Of a stretch of DNA of 64,000 bases, positions 11,421 through 22,266 are shown piece by piece (within the stretch, counting starts at the first letter, position 1; each line of letters begins with the position of its first letter). The DNA is from Microcebus murinus (Eukaryota > Chordata > Mammalia > Primates > Cheirogaleidae). The notes under the pieces are model-generated. The model saw nothing but the letters and a program-made list of their open reading frames with translations, was not told the DNA's origin and did no database searches. The stretch is from the NCBI RefSeq assembly GCF_040939455.1, contig NC_134113.1, positions 14,122,501-14,186,500 of the forward strand, given 5' to 3'. Position numbers and translations under genes: made by a program.

Positions 11421-11839
11421 GTGTCCCCTCTCCTGTCCAAGCAGTCAGTGGCTCAGCCTTTCCCAAGGTAGCTGGTGCCCCCACGGGGCGGCTCTCGCTC
11501 CTCCAGGGCTCTTCTTGCTTTGATGCAAAACCCAGGTCCCTGTGATTTGCACCTTACTTCTGTCTTCAGCCTTCACCCCCAAGTTGGAGAAATCTTTCAC
11601 CCTGTTTTTAAACCCTTCCCAGTAAAGCTTTCCTAAATGCCACAGCCTCCAGGAAGCCTGAAAAGTGGCTCTGTAACGTGTTGTTTTTCCTGTCTGCTAT
11701 GGTCGCTCCTGCCCTCTGGCGGCCAGTGGTGGGGCAGCACAGAGCTGGGTGCCCAGTCAGTCTGCTGGGTCCCATCCCAGTGTCTCCCTGACCGTTTTTT
11801 CCAGAGTCCTCAACTGCAGTTTGTCCTGCCATCAGATTA
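11421..11839. other. Unique sequence with a CTCF-like motif
   Basis: No exon recognised. The one feature of note is the CTCF-like site at 11708-11722. Confidence 0.35.
11708..11722 (-). promoter_or_regulatory. CTCF-like motif
   Basis: The minus strand reads CCGCCAGAGGGCAGG, close to the CTCF core. It differs from CCASYAGRKGGCRSY at the third and last positions, where G is tolerated in known sites. Confidence 0.4.
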
Positions 11840-12231
11840 AAACTGGAAAGTACACAATCTAGCTCCCGTCTTTCCTATCTATAGATCAAAATGACTACAG
11901 CAGCCTCCTGACCTATCTATCTTCTTCCATATACACATCCTCTACAGTCGGTTTTCTGCACAGAGGCCAGGTAGACCAGATCTCTCTCTTGTCCGTAACC
12001 CTCTATTGGCTTACTTTCATGACTGGATTAAAATTCAATATGGCCCTTCATTATCTGACCCCTCTCTGCTCCTCTAAAACATTTTCTTATAAAAATCTTG
12101 GTTTTGCTCCATGGTTGGGGTTGGCCTTCCTTCGATTCTCCAAATGTGTCTAGCTTTTTCCACCTCAAGGCCTTTGCACATCCATTTCTCTTTTTCCCCA
12201 TCCTTTATGTCTCAGCTTAAAGGTCTCCACC
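11840..12231 (+). repeat. L2 LINE, left part (split by L1)
   Basis: Sense L2 3' words: GGCCCTTCATTATCTGACCC, TTTTTCCACCTCAAGGCCTT, and TATGTCTCAGCTTAAAGGTC. The copy stops mid-phrase and resumes at 14263 with GTCAGAAAGGCCTTCC, so the L1 between them inserted into this L2. Confidence 0.75.
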
Positions 12232-14262
12232 CAAAACTGTTAGAACTGATAAATGAATTCAGTAAATTTTCAGGATACAAAATCAGCAAACAAAAATCAG
12301 TAGCATTTTTTTATGCTTGTTAGTGTATCTGAAAAAGAAATGAAGGAATCAGTCACATTCACAATAGCATCAGAATAAAATAAAATAAAATACTGAGGAA
12401 TAAATTTAACCAAGGAGGTGAAAGGCCTGAATACTTGAAACCAAAAAAAACATTGATGAAAGAAAATGTAGATGACACAAATAAATGGAAAGGTATCTTG
12501 TGTTCATGGATTGGAAGAATTAATATTGTTAAAATGCGCATGCTACCTAAAACCATCTAGAGATTCAGTGCAATCTCTGTCAAAATTCCAACATAATTTT
12601 TCCACAGAAATAGAAAAAAAAATCCTAAAATTCATATGGAACCACAAAAGACCTTTAATAGCCAAAGCAATCTTTAGCAAAAAATACAAAGCTGGAGGCA
12701 TTACATTCTCTGAACTTCAAAATCTATTACAAAGCTATAGCCATAAAAACTTCACGGTACTGATATAAAAACAGACACATTGGCCAATTGAACAGGACAG
12801 ACAGCCTAGGAACAAAGTCATACATTTACAGTCAAATGATTATTAACAAAGGTGCCAAGGACATAGAGTGAAGAAATGGCAATCTTTTCAATAAGTGATG
12901 TTGGGAAAATTGATATCCCTAGGCAGAAGAATAAAATTTGACCCTTATCTTATACCATATACAAAAGTGAACTCAAAATGGATTAAAGACTTGAATGTAA
13001 GACCTGAAACTATGAAGCTACTAGAAGAAAACATAGGGGAAAAGTTCCATGACATCAGTCTGGGCAATGATTTCTTGGATATGTCTCCAAAAGCACAGGC
13101 AAAGAAAGCAAAAATAAACAAATGGCATTGCATCAAACTAAAAAGCTTCTGTACAGCAAAGGAATGATTAATAAAGAGACTACACACAGATTGGGAGAAG
13201 GTATTTGCAAACCATACATCTGATAAAAGGCTAATATCCAAAATATATGAGGGGCTCAAACGACTCAATAGCAAGAAAACAAATAAGCCAATCACAAAAA
13301 TGGACAAAGAACCTAGATATTTCTCAAAAGAAGACATACAAATGGCCAATAGATATATGAAAATATGCTCATCATTACTAATAATCAGGGAAATGAAAAT
13401 TAAAACCATAGTGAGATATCACTTCACATCTATTAGAATGGCTGTCACCAAAAGATGAAAGATAACAAGTGTTGGAGAGGGCATGGGGAAAAGGGAACCT
13501 TGTGTACCATGGGTGGGAATGTAAATTAATACAGCCATTGTGGAGTTTCCTTAGGAAACTAAAAATATAATTACCCTATGATCCAACAGAAATGGATATG
13601 TATCCAAAGAAATTGAAATCAGCATGTTGAAGAGATATCTGCATATCCATGTTCATGGCAGCAATATTCACAGTAGTCAAAATATGGAACCAACCTAGGT
13701 GTCCACCATCAGATGAATGGATAAAGAAAATGTGTGTGTGTGTATACACACAAACAATGGAAACTATTCAGCCTTAAAAATGGGGGGAAATTCTGTCATT
13801 TACTATAACATGGATGAAACTGAAGGACATTATGCTAAGTGAAATAAAAACAAGGCCCAGAAAGACAAAATACTGCATGATCTCACTTATATTCGGACTC
13901 TAAAAAAGTCAAACTCATGGAAGTAGAGGGTAGAAAATTGGTTACAAGAGGCTGGGAAGTGGGGGTGGACGAAGAAAGGGGAGATGTTGATCAAAGGGTG
14001 TAAAGTTTTAGCTGGGTAGGAGAAATAACCTTTAGTGATCCATTGTACAGAAAATGGTGACTATACTATATAGCAATGCATTGTATATTTCAAAATTGCT
14101 AAGAGTAGATGTTAAATGTTTTTACTACCAAAAAAGTATGTGAAGTGATGGATTTGTTAATCAGCTTGATTTAATCTGCAGTGTATACATATATCAAAAC
14201 ATCACATTGTATACCATAAATATATTAATACACAATTATTAGTCAATTAAAAGCAACTTTTT
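12232..14262 (+). repeat. 5'-truncated L1 inserted in the L2
   Basis: About 2 kb of LINE-1 beginning late in the reverse-transcriptase domain of ORF2 (translation [19 protein letters not shown] at about 12240-12290) and running to the 3' end. It carries several stops and frameshifts, including readable pieces at 12530-12770 and 12895-13167 (the latter with [17 protein letters not shown]). The 3' UTR words TTACAAGAGGCTGGGAAGTG and ATCACATTGTATACCATAAA fit the L1MA/L1PB age class. Imperfect target-site copies AAAGGTCTCCACC (about 12219) and AAAAGTTCACC (about 14268) flank it. It is not functional. Confidence 0.88.
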
Positions 14263-14450
14263 TTTTAAAAGTTCACCTTGTCAGAAAGGCCTTCCTTCTC
14301 TGCTCATCCTGTCTAAAGAAGCCCTGTCCCGTGTTAATCTCTTTGACAGCACTCTGTGTATTCCTCACTCGCATGGACCCCAAACCATAAATGTTTGTTC
14401 ACTCCATTATCTGCCTCCCTTTGCCAGGTGTAAGCTCTACTGGGACCTAT
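14263..14450 (+). repeat. L2 LINE, right part
   Basis: Continuation of the L2 interrupted at 12231: AGAAAGGCCTTCCTTCTCTG, AGCACTCTGTGTATTCCTC and TGTAAGCTCTACTGGGACC. Confidence 0.7.
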
Positions 14451-14790
14451 GGTGGGGAGAAGTTACTGGAGGAGCCTTTGACTAACATCGGAGTTGGTCA
14501 AAGATCATAAGAGATGATTCAGAAAGTGAGAGAATTCCTACCAGTGTGAGGTTGACCAGAGTTCCTAAAAAAGGAATTGTTAAATAAACTGTAAGGTCCC
14601 CTCAACTCTGACATTTTGTAACTTTTCCATCCAGTATTTTAAAAATGGAAGAGGCTCAGTGCTTGTAATGCCCCAGTAGCTTATGTTGGACTCAAACTCT
14701 CATAGATGATAATTGTAAACTTTGGAACCTATTCAAAGAAACTATTTGAGGTTGCTGGAGAGAAAAAGCAAGTAGATAGAAGGTAGAGGA
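14451..14790. other. Unique sequence, nothing recognised
   Basis: A/T-balanced sequence without an exon, RNA or nameable repeat. Confidence 0.35.
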
Positions 14791-15190
14791 GATTCAACCA
14801 GTGAAAGAGGGGAACCACACCTACTGGCTGAGATCCACGTTTATGTGGCTCATCCCTTGAAAGCACTCACTGGGCCACCTGTCAAGGAGCATCTGGAACT
14901 GAGCAGAAAGCTGCAGTTTTATTGCTTTGCCAAATCAGTGGGCAGAGTGCAAGCTAACAGAGTGACTGGAAAGTGAGGAAATCTAAAGAGATATGCCCAG
15001 CTCCATGCTCCTAGCAATATGAACTGGGGCCTCCATTGAAACTGTCTTGGAGTTCAACCCCTCCCTCAGCCCACACCTGCTGGTCCCTCCTGCCCATGAC
15101 TGTTGGCCACGAGAGCACTCTCCAATAAACCTCCTGCTTGCAAGTCACCATGGGAGAGTCAGATTCCTGGGGAGCCTGACTTACAACAAT
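14791..15190 (+). repeat. Probable LTR 3' part (ERV-like)
   Basis: It ends with a polyadenylation signal (CCAATAAACCTCCTGCTTG, AATAAA at 15124) and then AGAGTCAGATTCCTGGGGAG and CCTGACTTACAACA, the layout of an R/U5 end closing in CA. The same ending in a diverged form occurs near 52715-52783, so both may belong to one LTR family. No retroviral coding region is attached. Confidence 0.45.
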
Positions 15191-15505
15191 CTAATTGATA
15201 TTTATAGAACCCAACGACTGCAAAATACACATTCCTTTTAAGTACATAGGGGACAGTCATCATGATATACCATATTGAACCATAAAATTAATCTCAACGA
15301 ATGCCAAAGGATTAAAACCTTATAGACTGTGTTCACTAATCACAAATGAACTATATTAACAATAACAAGGAAATGCCTAAAAGAGCATTGGATTTTGAAA
15401 GTTAAATAAGACATGGATCAAAAAATAAGAGAAATTGAGAATTATTTAAATTGAATGATAATGAGAATGCAACATGTCAAAATTTCTGGGAGGGAAGCAC
15501 ATTGC
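15191..15505 (+). repeat. Ancient L1 (L1M-type) fragment, left part
   Basis: The text TTGATATTTATAGAACCCA, ATACACATTCCTTTTAAGT, and GAACCATAAAATTAATCTCA corresponds to the region between the L1 endonuclease and reverse-transcriptase domains. It is interrupted by an Alu and resumes near 15797. Confidence 0.65.
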
Positions 15506-15796
15506 TTTTTTTTTTTTTTTTTGAGACAGGGTCTTGCTCTGTCTCTGGAGCTAGGGTGCAATGACACTATCATAGCTTAACCTCAACCTTCTGGGTTCAA
15601 ACAGTCCTCCTGCCTCAGACTCCTGAGTAGCTGGGACTACAGTGCACACACCACTATGCCCAGCTAATTTTTCTATTTTTAATAGAGATGAGGTCTTACT
15701 TTTGTTCCAGCTGGTCTCAAACTCCTGGCCTCAAGCAATCCTCCTGCCTAGGCTTCCCTGAGTGCTGGGATTACAGACATGAGCCACCAGACCCTG
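15506..15796 (-). repeat. Alu SINE, older copy
   Basis: Poly(T) is followed by TTGAGACAGGGTCTTGCTCT and ends at GAGCCACCAGACCCTG. It lacks the GGCCAATTAATT linker, so it looks like an old (J-like) dimer. It splits the L1M fragment. Confidence 0.9.
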
Positions 15797-16204
15797 TGTA
15801 AACTTAATGATCTTATGTTTCCATTTTAAGACTCTAGAAAACTGAAGAGCAAATTAAACTTAAACCAAAATAAGGAGAAGAAAGGGAGCAATAAAAAAAC
15901 AGAAAAACATGAAACAGAAAACAATGGAGAACATTGAAAAGACTGCAAGTTGTTTCTTTAAAAGATTAATAAAATTTGTAAATTCTTAACATGGATCAAT
16001 TAAAAAGAGAGAAAAAGCAAATTGCCAGTATCGGGCATATCAGGAGGAATCATGAAGATCCTACAGAAAATAAAAGAAATATTATGAACAACTTTATGGC
16101 AACCAAATTCACAACTCAGATGAAATGGACGAATTACTTGAAATAACGTACTGCCAAAACTGAGATAAAAAGAAACAGAAAAATATTAGTGTGAATAGCT
16201 TTGT
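15797..16204 (+). repeat. Ancient L1 (L1M-type) fragment, right part
   Basis: ATTATGAACAACTTTATGGC, ATGAAATGGACGAATTACTT and CTGCCAAAACTGAGATAAAA read as degraded L1 ORF2 just upstream of the RT core. There are many stops. Confidence 0.6.
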
Positions 16205-16495
16205 AAAACATAGTAAGTTGAGAAAAACAAACAACACATGCATTCACCGTTAAATTGGAGCTAATAGATCAACACTTATGTGCACATGTGGAAGTAAAAC
16301 GAAATAGAAATCCAGCAGGTGGGAGGGGATGGAAAGGATGGGGAAATTCACACCAAACGGGTACAATGCACACTATCTGGGTGATGGGCACAAGTATAAC
16401 TTTGACTCAAATGACACAAAAGCAATTTATATGTAACCAAAACATTTGTACCCCTGTAATATTCTGAAATTAAAAATATAAATAAATAGAATTTA
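16205..16495 (+). repeat. Strepsirrhine L1 3' end
   Basis: GCACACTATCTGGGTGATGG, CAAATGACACAAAAGCAATT, and CATTTGTACCCCTGTAATAT followed by an A-rich tail are characteristic of strepsirrhine LINE-1 3' ends as I know them. Only the last 290 bases are present. Confidence 0.75.
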
Positions 16496-16869
16496 AGTCT
16501 GGGGGGAGGGGAAGAGCACTTCCAATCTCCCACTCCCCATCCAGTCTATTGTTTTCTATTAATATTTTACAAAAGAATCATCTTCCAGTCTACCATGTGG
16601 AGCCCGATTAGAACTGCTGTTGGTGGCAACAGTAAATTTCTTGTATGTAGGAAATAAATGAGTCATGGATTCTTAGGAGAAAGAGGTCAGAAAGGAGGAG
16701 GAGGAAGGAAAAAGAGAGGAAAGGAGGGAGGGAGGCAGGGGGAGAACAAACAAGCGACATTTCCGTAATAAAATCTGCCTTTGTAGGCGATGACCCTTTC
16801 CACAGGTGGTGTTGTTTAGGGCCTTTTCAATTCTGTGATTGTGTTGTGTGTTTGATTAAGGGTTTACAC
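16496..16869. other. Unique sequence with a purine tract
   Basis: 16680-16745 is almost pure A/G on the + strand (GGAGGAGGAGGAAGG, then GGAGGGAGGGAGGCAGG), a possible triplex-forming simple sequence. I recognise nothing else. Confidence 0.5.
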
Positions 16870-17085
16870 CTGGCCTCCAGCACCCTTAGGTCAAATTCCA
16901 GCTTTGCCGCTTACTGTCCATATGACCTTGAGCCACTTGCTTAGTTAGCCTCAGCTTCCTAACAGTAAAAAGGAGGCAAGAACAGTACCTACCTCACAGA
17001 CGTGTGGAGAGTGTTAAACTATGCTTGTAAGGTGCCAGGCACCTTAGTAAGTTCTCCCTCACTGGTAGATCATTATTAATGTGGT
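16870..17085 (+). repeat. MIR SINE
   Basis: CCAGCTTTGCCGCTTACTG, ATGACCTTGAGCCACTTGCT, AGTACCTACCTCACAGACG and GGTGCCAGGCACCTTAGTAA follow MIR order. Confidence 0.8.
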
Positions 17086-17183
17086 TGTTTCTGAGATGCT
17101 AAGTATTTAGCCCTTTTCTGGATGAAAAATGTTATTAAACATTATTTCAGATATTCAGCAAAGTTTACGAGACCCCCACTGAG

Positions 17184-17211
17184 ACACACACACACACACA
17201 CACACACACAC
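17184..17211. repeat. (CA)n microsatellite
   Basis: Fourteen AC dinucleotides without interruption. Confidence 0.95.
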
Positions 17212-17349
17212 GAAATGAATGAAATGAATACCAGACTACATTCCCTCCATTCTTCTTCTGCTGTTGATTTATGATTGTGGGGGGTATATTGTTCCATTTT
17301 CATTGCCTCATTTTTTATTATTTAAACTAACATTCATCCAGTTCCAGAG

Positions 17350-17503
17350 GCACTGTGATCCAATATATTAGAATCATCTGTAAAGCTTTTTAAAAATACC
17401 AATATCCAGGCTCCACCCAGATAAATTGAATCAGGATTTCCGCGGATGGGTCATGCACATCAGTATATTTTTAAAGGTTGCCCATGGTGGTTCTAAAAGG
17501 CAG
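17350..17503 (+). repeat. MER5-like hAT-Charlie MITE
   Basis: TTAGAATCATCTGTAAAGC, ATCCAGGCTCCACCCAGATA, TTGAATCAGGATTTCCGCG and the terminal GGTGGTTCTAA resemble the MER5 group of small nonautonomous hAT elements. It is heavily diverged. Confidence 0.55.
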
Positions 17504-17504
17504 C

Positions 17505-17690
17505 TAGAGTTAAGAACTGAGGAGGAGGCAAATAGCAAAACTTTAGAAAGAACACCTGGGTCCAAATCTCACGTCTTCCATTCATTGGCAATTCTAGTCC
17601 TCTGAGCTGGCTTCCACTTGCATAAAATGGGAATGAGTTGTACCTACTTCTAGATTCATGGGTTTCAAATAAGATCATTAGTACAAAAGG
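17505..17690 (+). repeat. MIR SINE, degraded
   Basis: ACCTGGGTCCAAATCTCACG, CATAAAATGGGAATGAGTTG, and AAATAAGATCATTAG are in MIR order. Confidence 0.6.
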
Positions 17691-18684
17691 CATGCTCTGC
17701 GATTTGTTCTGGAAAGCCTGTTTTGAGCTGGATGGGAAGAAGCTGGCAACTTTTAAACTTACAGATGAAGCATGACCATGTCCTATCCGGGACACTGGTC
17801 CTAGCATCTGGAGGGAAAAATAGATAAGGAAAAAGCATGCAGCCACCCAGTGGGTGGTTGTGTAGGATCAATTCTGGAAATCTGCAGAGAGAAAGATGCC
17901 AGCGTCAGCTTATATTCCCACCTCTCATTCAAATACAAGATGTCATTACCACACTCTTCACTTTCTTCTTTGTATATATGAGGTAATGTGATTAAGAAGA
18001 GAGAGCAGAGACATATCCTAAAAGAAATATAAAGCATAACTTCTCACATTGTCTTCAATATTTAAATATTCTGTCCACCTTATCAAAAACCCCAAATTAG
18101 TAGAATTCAAGAGCTAAGTCTCATTAGTTTTGATTCAACCCTTCTCCTGACTGCAAATTATTTAATCTATGAATCAGAGTTGAAGGATTAGTCTGACAAT
18201 ACGAAATACAGAAAACAGGAATTTAACTGACATTAATTACCATGAATTTCTTCTGGTCTCTTTCCCACTAATCTAGGTATACTACCTGAATCGTTCATGG
18301 GAAACATACATCTATGTCAATTATCTTAATAAATAGCATCAAGGCTCATGAAAGAAAATAACATATGCATTTTGTTCAGCTGAGCTTGGTAGCTTGGAGC
18401 AAATGTAGAAGTCGTGAAGTCATCATGTGTCTGCTCTGTTAGTAAATGCAATATTGTGATCTTTATTGCTATTGTAATTGAGTTGAGTGTTCACGATAAA
18501 TATCTTTTCTTGTGGCAGAAGTCTGCCCTTCATTTTTAGCGTTACACTGAACCTTCTCCCAGGAGACACTATTTATGAGTTATTTTGGTCAAGCAAACCC
18601 CATCTGGAAGATTCTAGAATCTATTATGCTAACAGAAATGAAACCTCTGTACGTATTAGACTAATTGAGAAACTAACTTATTTT
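17691..18684. other. Unique sequence, nothing recognised
   Basis: No exon, RNA or confident repeat. Base composition is A/T-rich. Confidence 0.35.
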
Positions 18685-19015
18685 AAAAAGCTAGATCAAG
18701 GCAGAATTGGTTGAGTAAATCATTGTACATCCATAAAAGGGAATACTACAGCAGACGATGCAGGTCTATTCATAGTGACATGAGAAGATGTTCAAGATGT
18801 TTTTTTATATGTAAAAGTAAGTTGCAGAACTAAAGATTTTCTATGCTTATATACACATAGAAAATTTCTGGAAGGATATATAAGAAATTGTTAATGATTG
18901 TTTGTGGGGAGTGGAGTGAGGGGGTACTTTCCACTTTATAGTCTTCTGTGCTGTTGAAATTGTTTGCCATAAGCACACATTATTTTTATAATATTTTTAA
19001 TAAAAGAAAAAAGAT
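18685..19015 (+). repeat. L1M 3' untranslated region
   Basis: Words in order: ATCATTGTACATCCATAAAA, GGGAATACTACAGCAGACGA, GTAAGTTGCAGAACTAAAGA, TTCTGGAAGGATATATAAG, GTTGAAATTGTTTGCCATAA. These are typical of the long 3' UTR of ancient L1M elements. A second L1 begins directly after it. Confidence 0.7.
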
Positions 19016-19529
19016 TAAATTAATTATTAAAAACTTTCCCACAAAGAAAACCCAACCCAAACCCAGATGGCATCACTGTTGAATTCTTCCAATAACATAA
19101 GAAAAAAAAATACCAATATTACACAAACTCTTTCAGAAAATAGAAAAAGAGGGAACATTTCCCAGCTATTTTGTGAGGTCAACTTTATCCTGATACCAAA
19201 ACCTGGCAAAGACATTGCAAAAAAACCCAAAAATACACTATAGACCAGCATTTTGGGTCCTGAACACAGACACAAAAAGCTTTAGTAAAATGTTATCAAG
19301 ATTGAATCCACCAATGTATAAAAAGGGTAATTCACTATGATCAAGTGGTGTTTATCCCAGGATTGCAAGTTTGGTTTAACATTTGAAAATCAATCAATGT
19401 AATTCACCACATTATGAAGCAAATACATGATTTCGAAAAGCCTATAATCCTCTCAATAGATTTAGAAAATTACTTGACAAATTCAACACCCATTCATGAT
19501 AAAAACTCTCAGCCAACTAAGAATACATG

Positions 19530-19545
19530 GGAACTACCTCAATCT
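19530..19545. repeat. Target-site duplication, left copy
   Basis: GGAACTACCTCAATCT here is repeated exactly at 19594-19609 around the small Y4-derived insertion. Confidence 0.9.
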
Positions 19546-19593
19546 TTTTTTTTTTAAAGCCAGTCAAATTTAGCAGTGGAGGGTTGAATACCA
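19546..19593 (-). pseudogene. 5'-truncated Y4 RNA retropseudogene
   Basis: Read on the minus strand, the 38 bases before the poly(A) match the 3' end of Y4 small RNA: GGTATTCAACCCTCCACTG, then CTAAATTTGACTGGCTTT, followed by ten A residues. I recall the human RNA having GGTATACAACCCCCCACTG there. Y RNAs bind Ro60 and act in RNA quality control and DNA replication. This copy has lost the 5' half, including the RNA polymerase III promoter, so it should be inert. The A tail and the perfect 16-base target-site duplication show it was copied by LINE-1 machinery into the older L1. Confidence 0.85.
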
Positions 19594-21962
19594 GGAACTA
19601 CCTCAATCTGATAAAATAAATTTATAAAAATCCTATGGTTAACATCTTATTAATGGTGAAACTGGGATGATCTTATTAATGGTGAAATTGGTAAAGTGTC
19701 TATTTTCATCATTTCTATTCAGTACTGGAGATCTTAGGGTAATAAGAGAAGTGAAATTGGTAAAAGGCATTAAGATTGGAAAGAAAGAAGTAAAGATCTC
19801 TTAATTTGTAGGTAACATGATTGTTTAAGTATTACAGAAAGTATTAAAGAATCTATAAACAACTAGTAGAAATAATATTTGAACTTACCATGTCAATATA
19901 TTGTCACTATAATGACAGTAATATTATACTAGCAACAAACAAATGGAAAATTAAATTTAGAAAATAGTGTCATTTAAAAGCCATTCAAAAAATTAAACAA
20001 AAGAAATTACTAGGAATAAATTTATCAAAATGTATGGAAGATCTCTATGTCCAAAATGTCAAAACATCTGAGAGAAACTAAAGAAAATTTAATAAATAGA
20101 GGGTTCTACCATGTTCACCAAGTAGAAAACTCAATGTTATTAAGATGTCAATTCTTAGTGTTGCCAATCTATGTAACACTAAACAATATCCCCAAAGAAT
20201 TTTTCATACAAGTTGATTTTAAAATGCATATTAATATAGGACCTAGGATACCTAAAACAATCTTGAGAAGGAAAATGTAAATTGGAGGACTCACCTTACC
20301 TGATTTTAAAACTTTCTATAAAGCCACGGTAATCAAGACAGCATAAGAAAAGACAGATAGATCAATGGAACATAATAAGGAGTCCAGAAATAGACCCACA
20401 TACACAGCCCATTGGTGCCAACAAAGCTACCAAAGCAATTCAATGGGAGAAAAAATTTTCCTAAATGGTGCTGACAAACTGGATAAATGAATGGGGAAAA
20501 ATGGGGAATGTCACACCCTAGTGTATTAACAAATACACTACTCAGAAATCAAATTTGGATGGATTATAGACCTAAACAGAAAAAGCTAGACCCATAAAGC
20601 CTCTGAAGGAAACTATAAGACAATATGATTGTGATCTTGGGGTTGGCAAAGAGTTTTAAGAGCAGATACAAAAACACTAACCATAAGTGAAAAGTTTGAT
20701 AAGTTGGACTTTTTAAAAATGAAAAGTTTCTGATTATCAAAATATCTGTACATATGTATAATAAATTTATATATATATAATTATGTATACATGTTGTATG
20801 TATATATATATGAAAGAATATGTAAAATATTCCTAATATAAAAAATATGGAAGTATGGTCTCATCCTATGGCATAATTTTTTTTCTTATTGGGATGCTTT
20901 TATCTCAAGTAAAATTTATTTTTTTTTATCTCAGCTTTACTTTTTAAAGAGCCATTCTGCCAAACTCTGCTCATGAAAGAAATGAAGCAGCAAGCCACAG
21001 ACTGGTAGAAAATGTTCACAAATATACAGGTTTTACAAAGGACTTGTATCCAGAATGTATAGAGAACTCATACAAATCAAAAATAAAAAGATAACTTTTT
21101 ATAAATAGGCCAAAGACTGGAACACTTTATAAAGGAGAATATTTTAATGACCAATAAACCCAGAAAACTTGCCTCACCTCATTAAGTATCAGAGAAAATA
21201 AATTTAAAACACAATTTACACCCATTAGAATGGCTAAAATGAAAAAAGACTGACAACCAAAGGTTGATGTGGAGCAGCTAGAACTCTCAAATGGAGTGTG
21301 CAAAATGAACAGCCACTATGGGAAACTTTTTGAAAGTTTATTAAGTTAAATAAATACTTACCATATGAACCAATAAATTAACCCCTAGGTATTTTCCTAA
21401 AGAAAAGATCTATCTATAAATGAATCCATCTATCTATCCATTTATCATCTATCTACCTATCTCCACAAAAATACTTAAATAAAAAAATCCATATAGCAAT
21501 TCTATCATAATACCCCCAAACTGGAAACATTTGAAATGTCTATCGATGGGAGGATGGAGTGGCTTATCCATGCAGTGGAATGCTGCACAGTGATCAAAAA
21601 AATAGAATGACTATTAGTACATATTACATAAATCAGTCTCAAAACCATTACATTGAGGGAAAGAAGTCATTAGCAAAAGAGCAATAAATATATGGTTACG
21701 TTTATATGATGTTGAAGAAGAGGTAGAATTCATAAATGTGGACACACATCAGAAAAGTGTTTGTCTATGAGGGGATGACCAGAAAGGGTGCAAGGGAACT
21801 TTATAAGGTGATAGAAATATAACAAATCGTATACCAGTGTATACATTTATCAAAACTCAAAGAATTGTATGCTTAAGCACTGTGCATTTTACTCTTAAGT
21901 AAATTTTACTTGAATAAAAATATTTTAAAAATCTTAACAAAAATATGAAGTCTAATCCCAAG

Positions 21963-22174
21963 GTTTAAATCAGGTGTCCTCAAACTATGGCCCTGCAGGC
22001 CACACGTGGGCCGCTTAGCACATTTATCTGGCCCTCTGGGTATTTTTGCCACCACCGCTGCCTGTCCTGCTTAGCAGCCGACTTGTCCCCGGCCCACAGT
22101 GCGCACTCTCCAACGGTCTGAGGGACAGTGAACTGGCCCCCTGTTTTAAAAGTCTGGGGACCCTTCATATAAAT
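21963..22174. mobile_element. Nonautonomous hAT DNA transposon with TSD
   Basis: The element proper is 21971-22166 (196 bases). Its ends are inverted: CAGGTGTCCTCAAACT on the left, and AGTCTGGGGACCCTTC on the right, which read backwards is GAAGGGTCCCCAGACT. Flanking 8-mers GTTTAAAT and ATATAAAT agree at six of eight positions, and 8 bp is the hAT target-site size. The interior (GTCTGAGGGACAGTGAACTG) has no coding capacity. The element appears little decayed compared with the MER5 and MER20 relics nearby. Confidence 0.7.
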
Positions 22175-22266
22175 AGTCATTGTTTTCAATGAGATATTTT
22201 GATCTCAAATGAACAGGTTGGGTTTTTTCCATTTAACTTATTTTGTTTAGAAAAATAATAAATATG

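Larger units (their letters stand above)
19025..21955 (+). repeat. Long ancient L1 copy (ORF2 to 3' end)
   Basis: A nearly 3-kb sense L1 relic. It begins in the early RT region (CTGATACCAAAACCTGGCAA), passes through RT words such as AATTCACCACATTATGAAGC and CCTCTCAATAGA, and ends in a 3' UTR with TACATTTATCAAAACTCAAA and a poly(A)-like tail. It carries many stops and indels and is far older than the L1 at 43.8 kb. It contains a Y4 RNA fragment (19546-19593), an A/T microsatellite near 20755-20815 and TCTA repeats near 21410-21465. Confidence 0.8.

Noticed and set aside
19546..19593. Functional Y RNA gene
   Set aside because: The 5' half and the internal RNA polymerase III promoter are missing, and the A tail and target-site copies show a retropseudogene.
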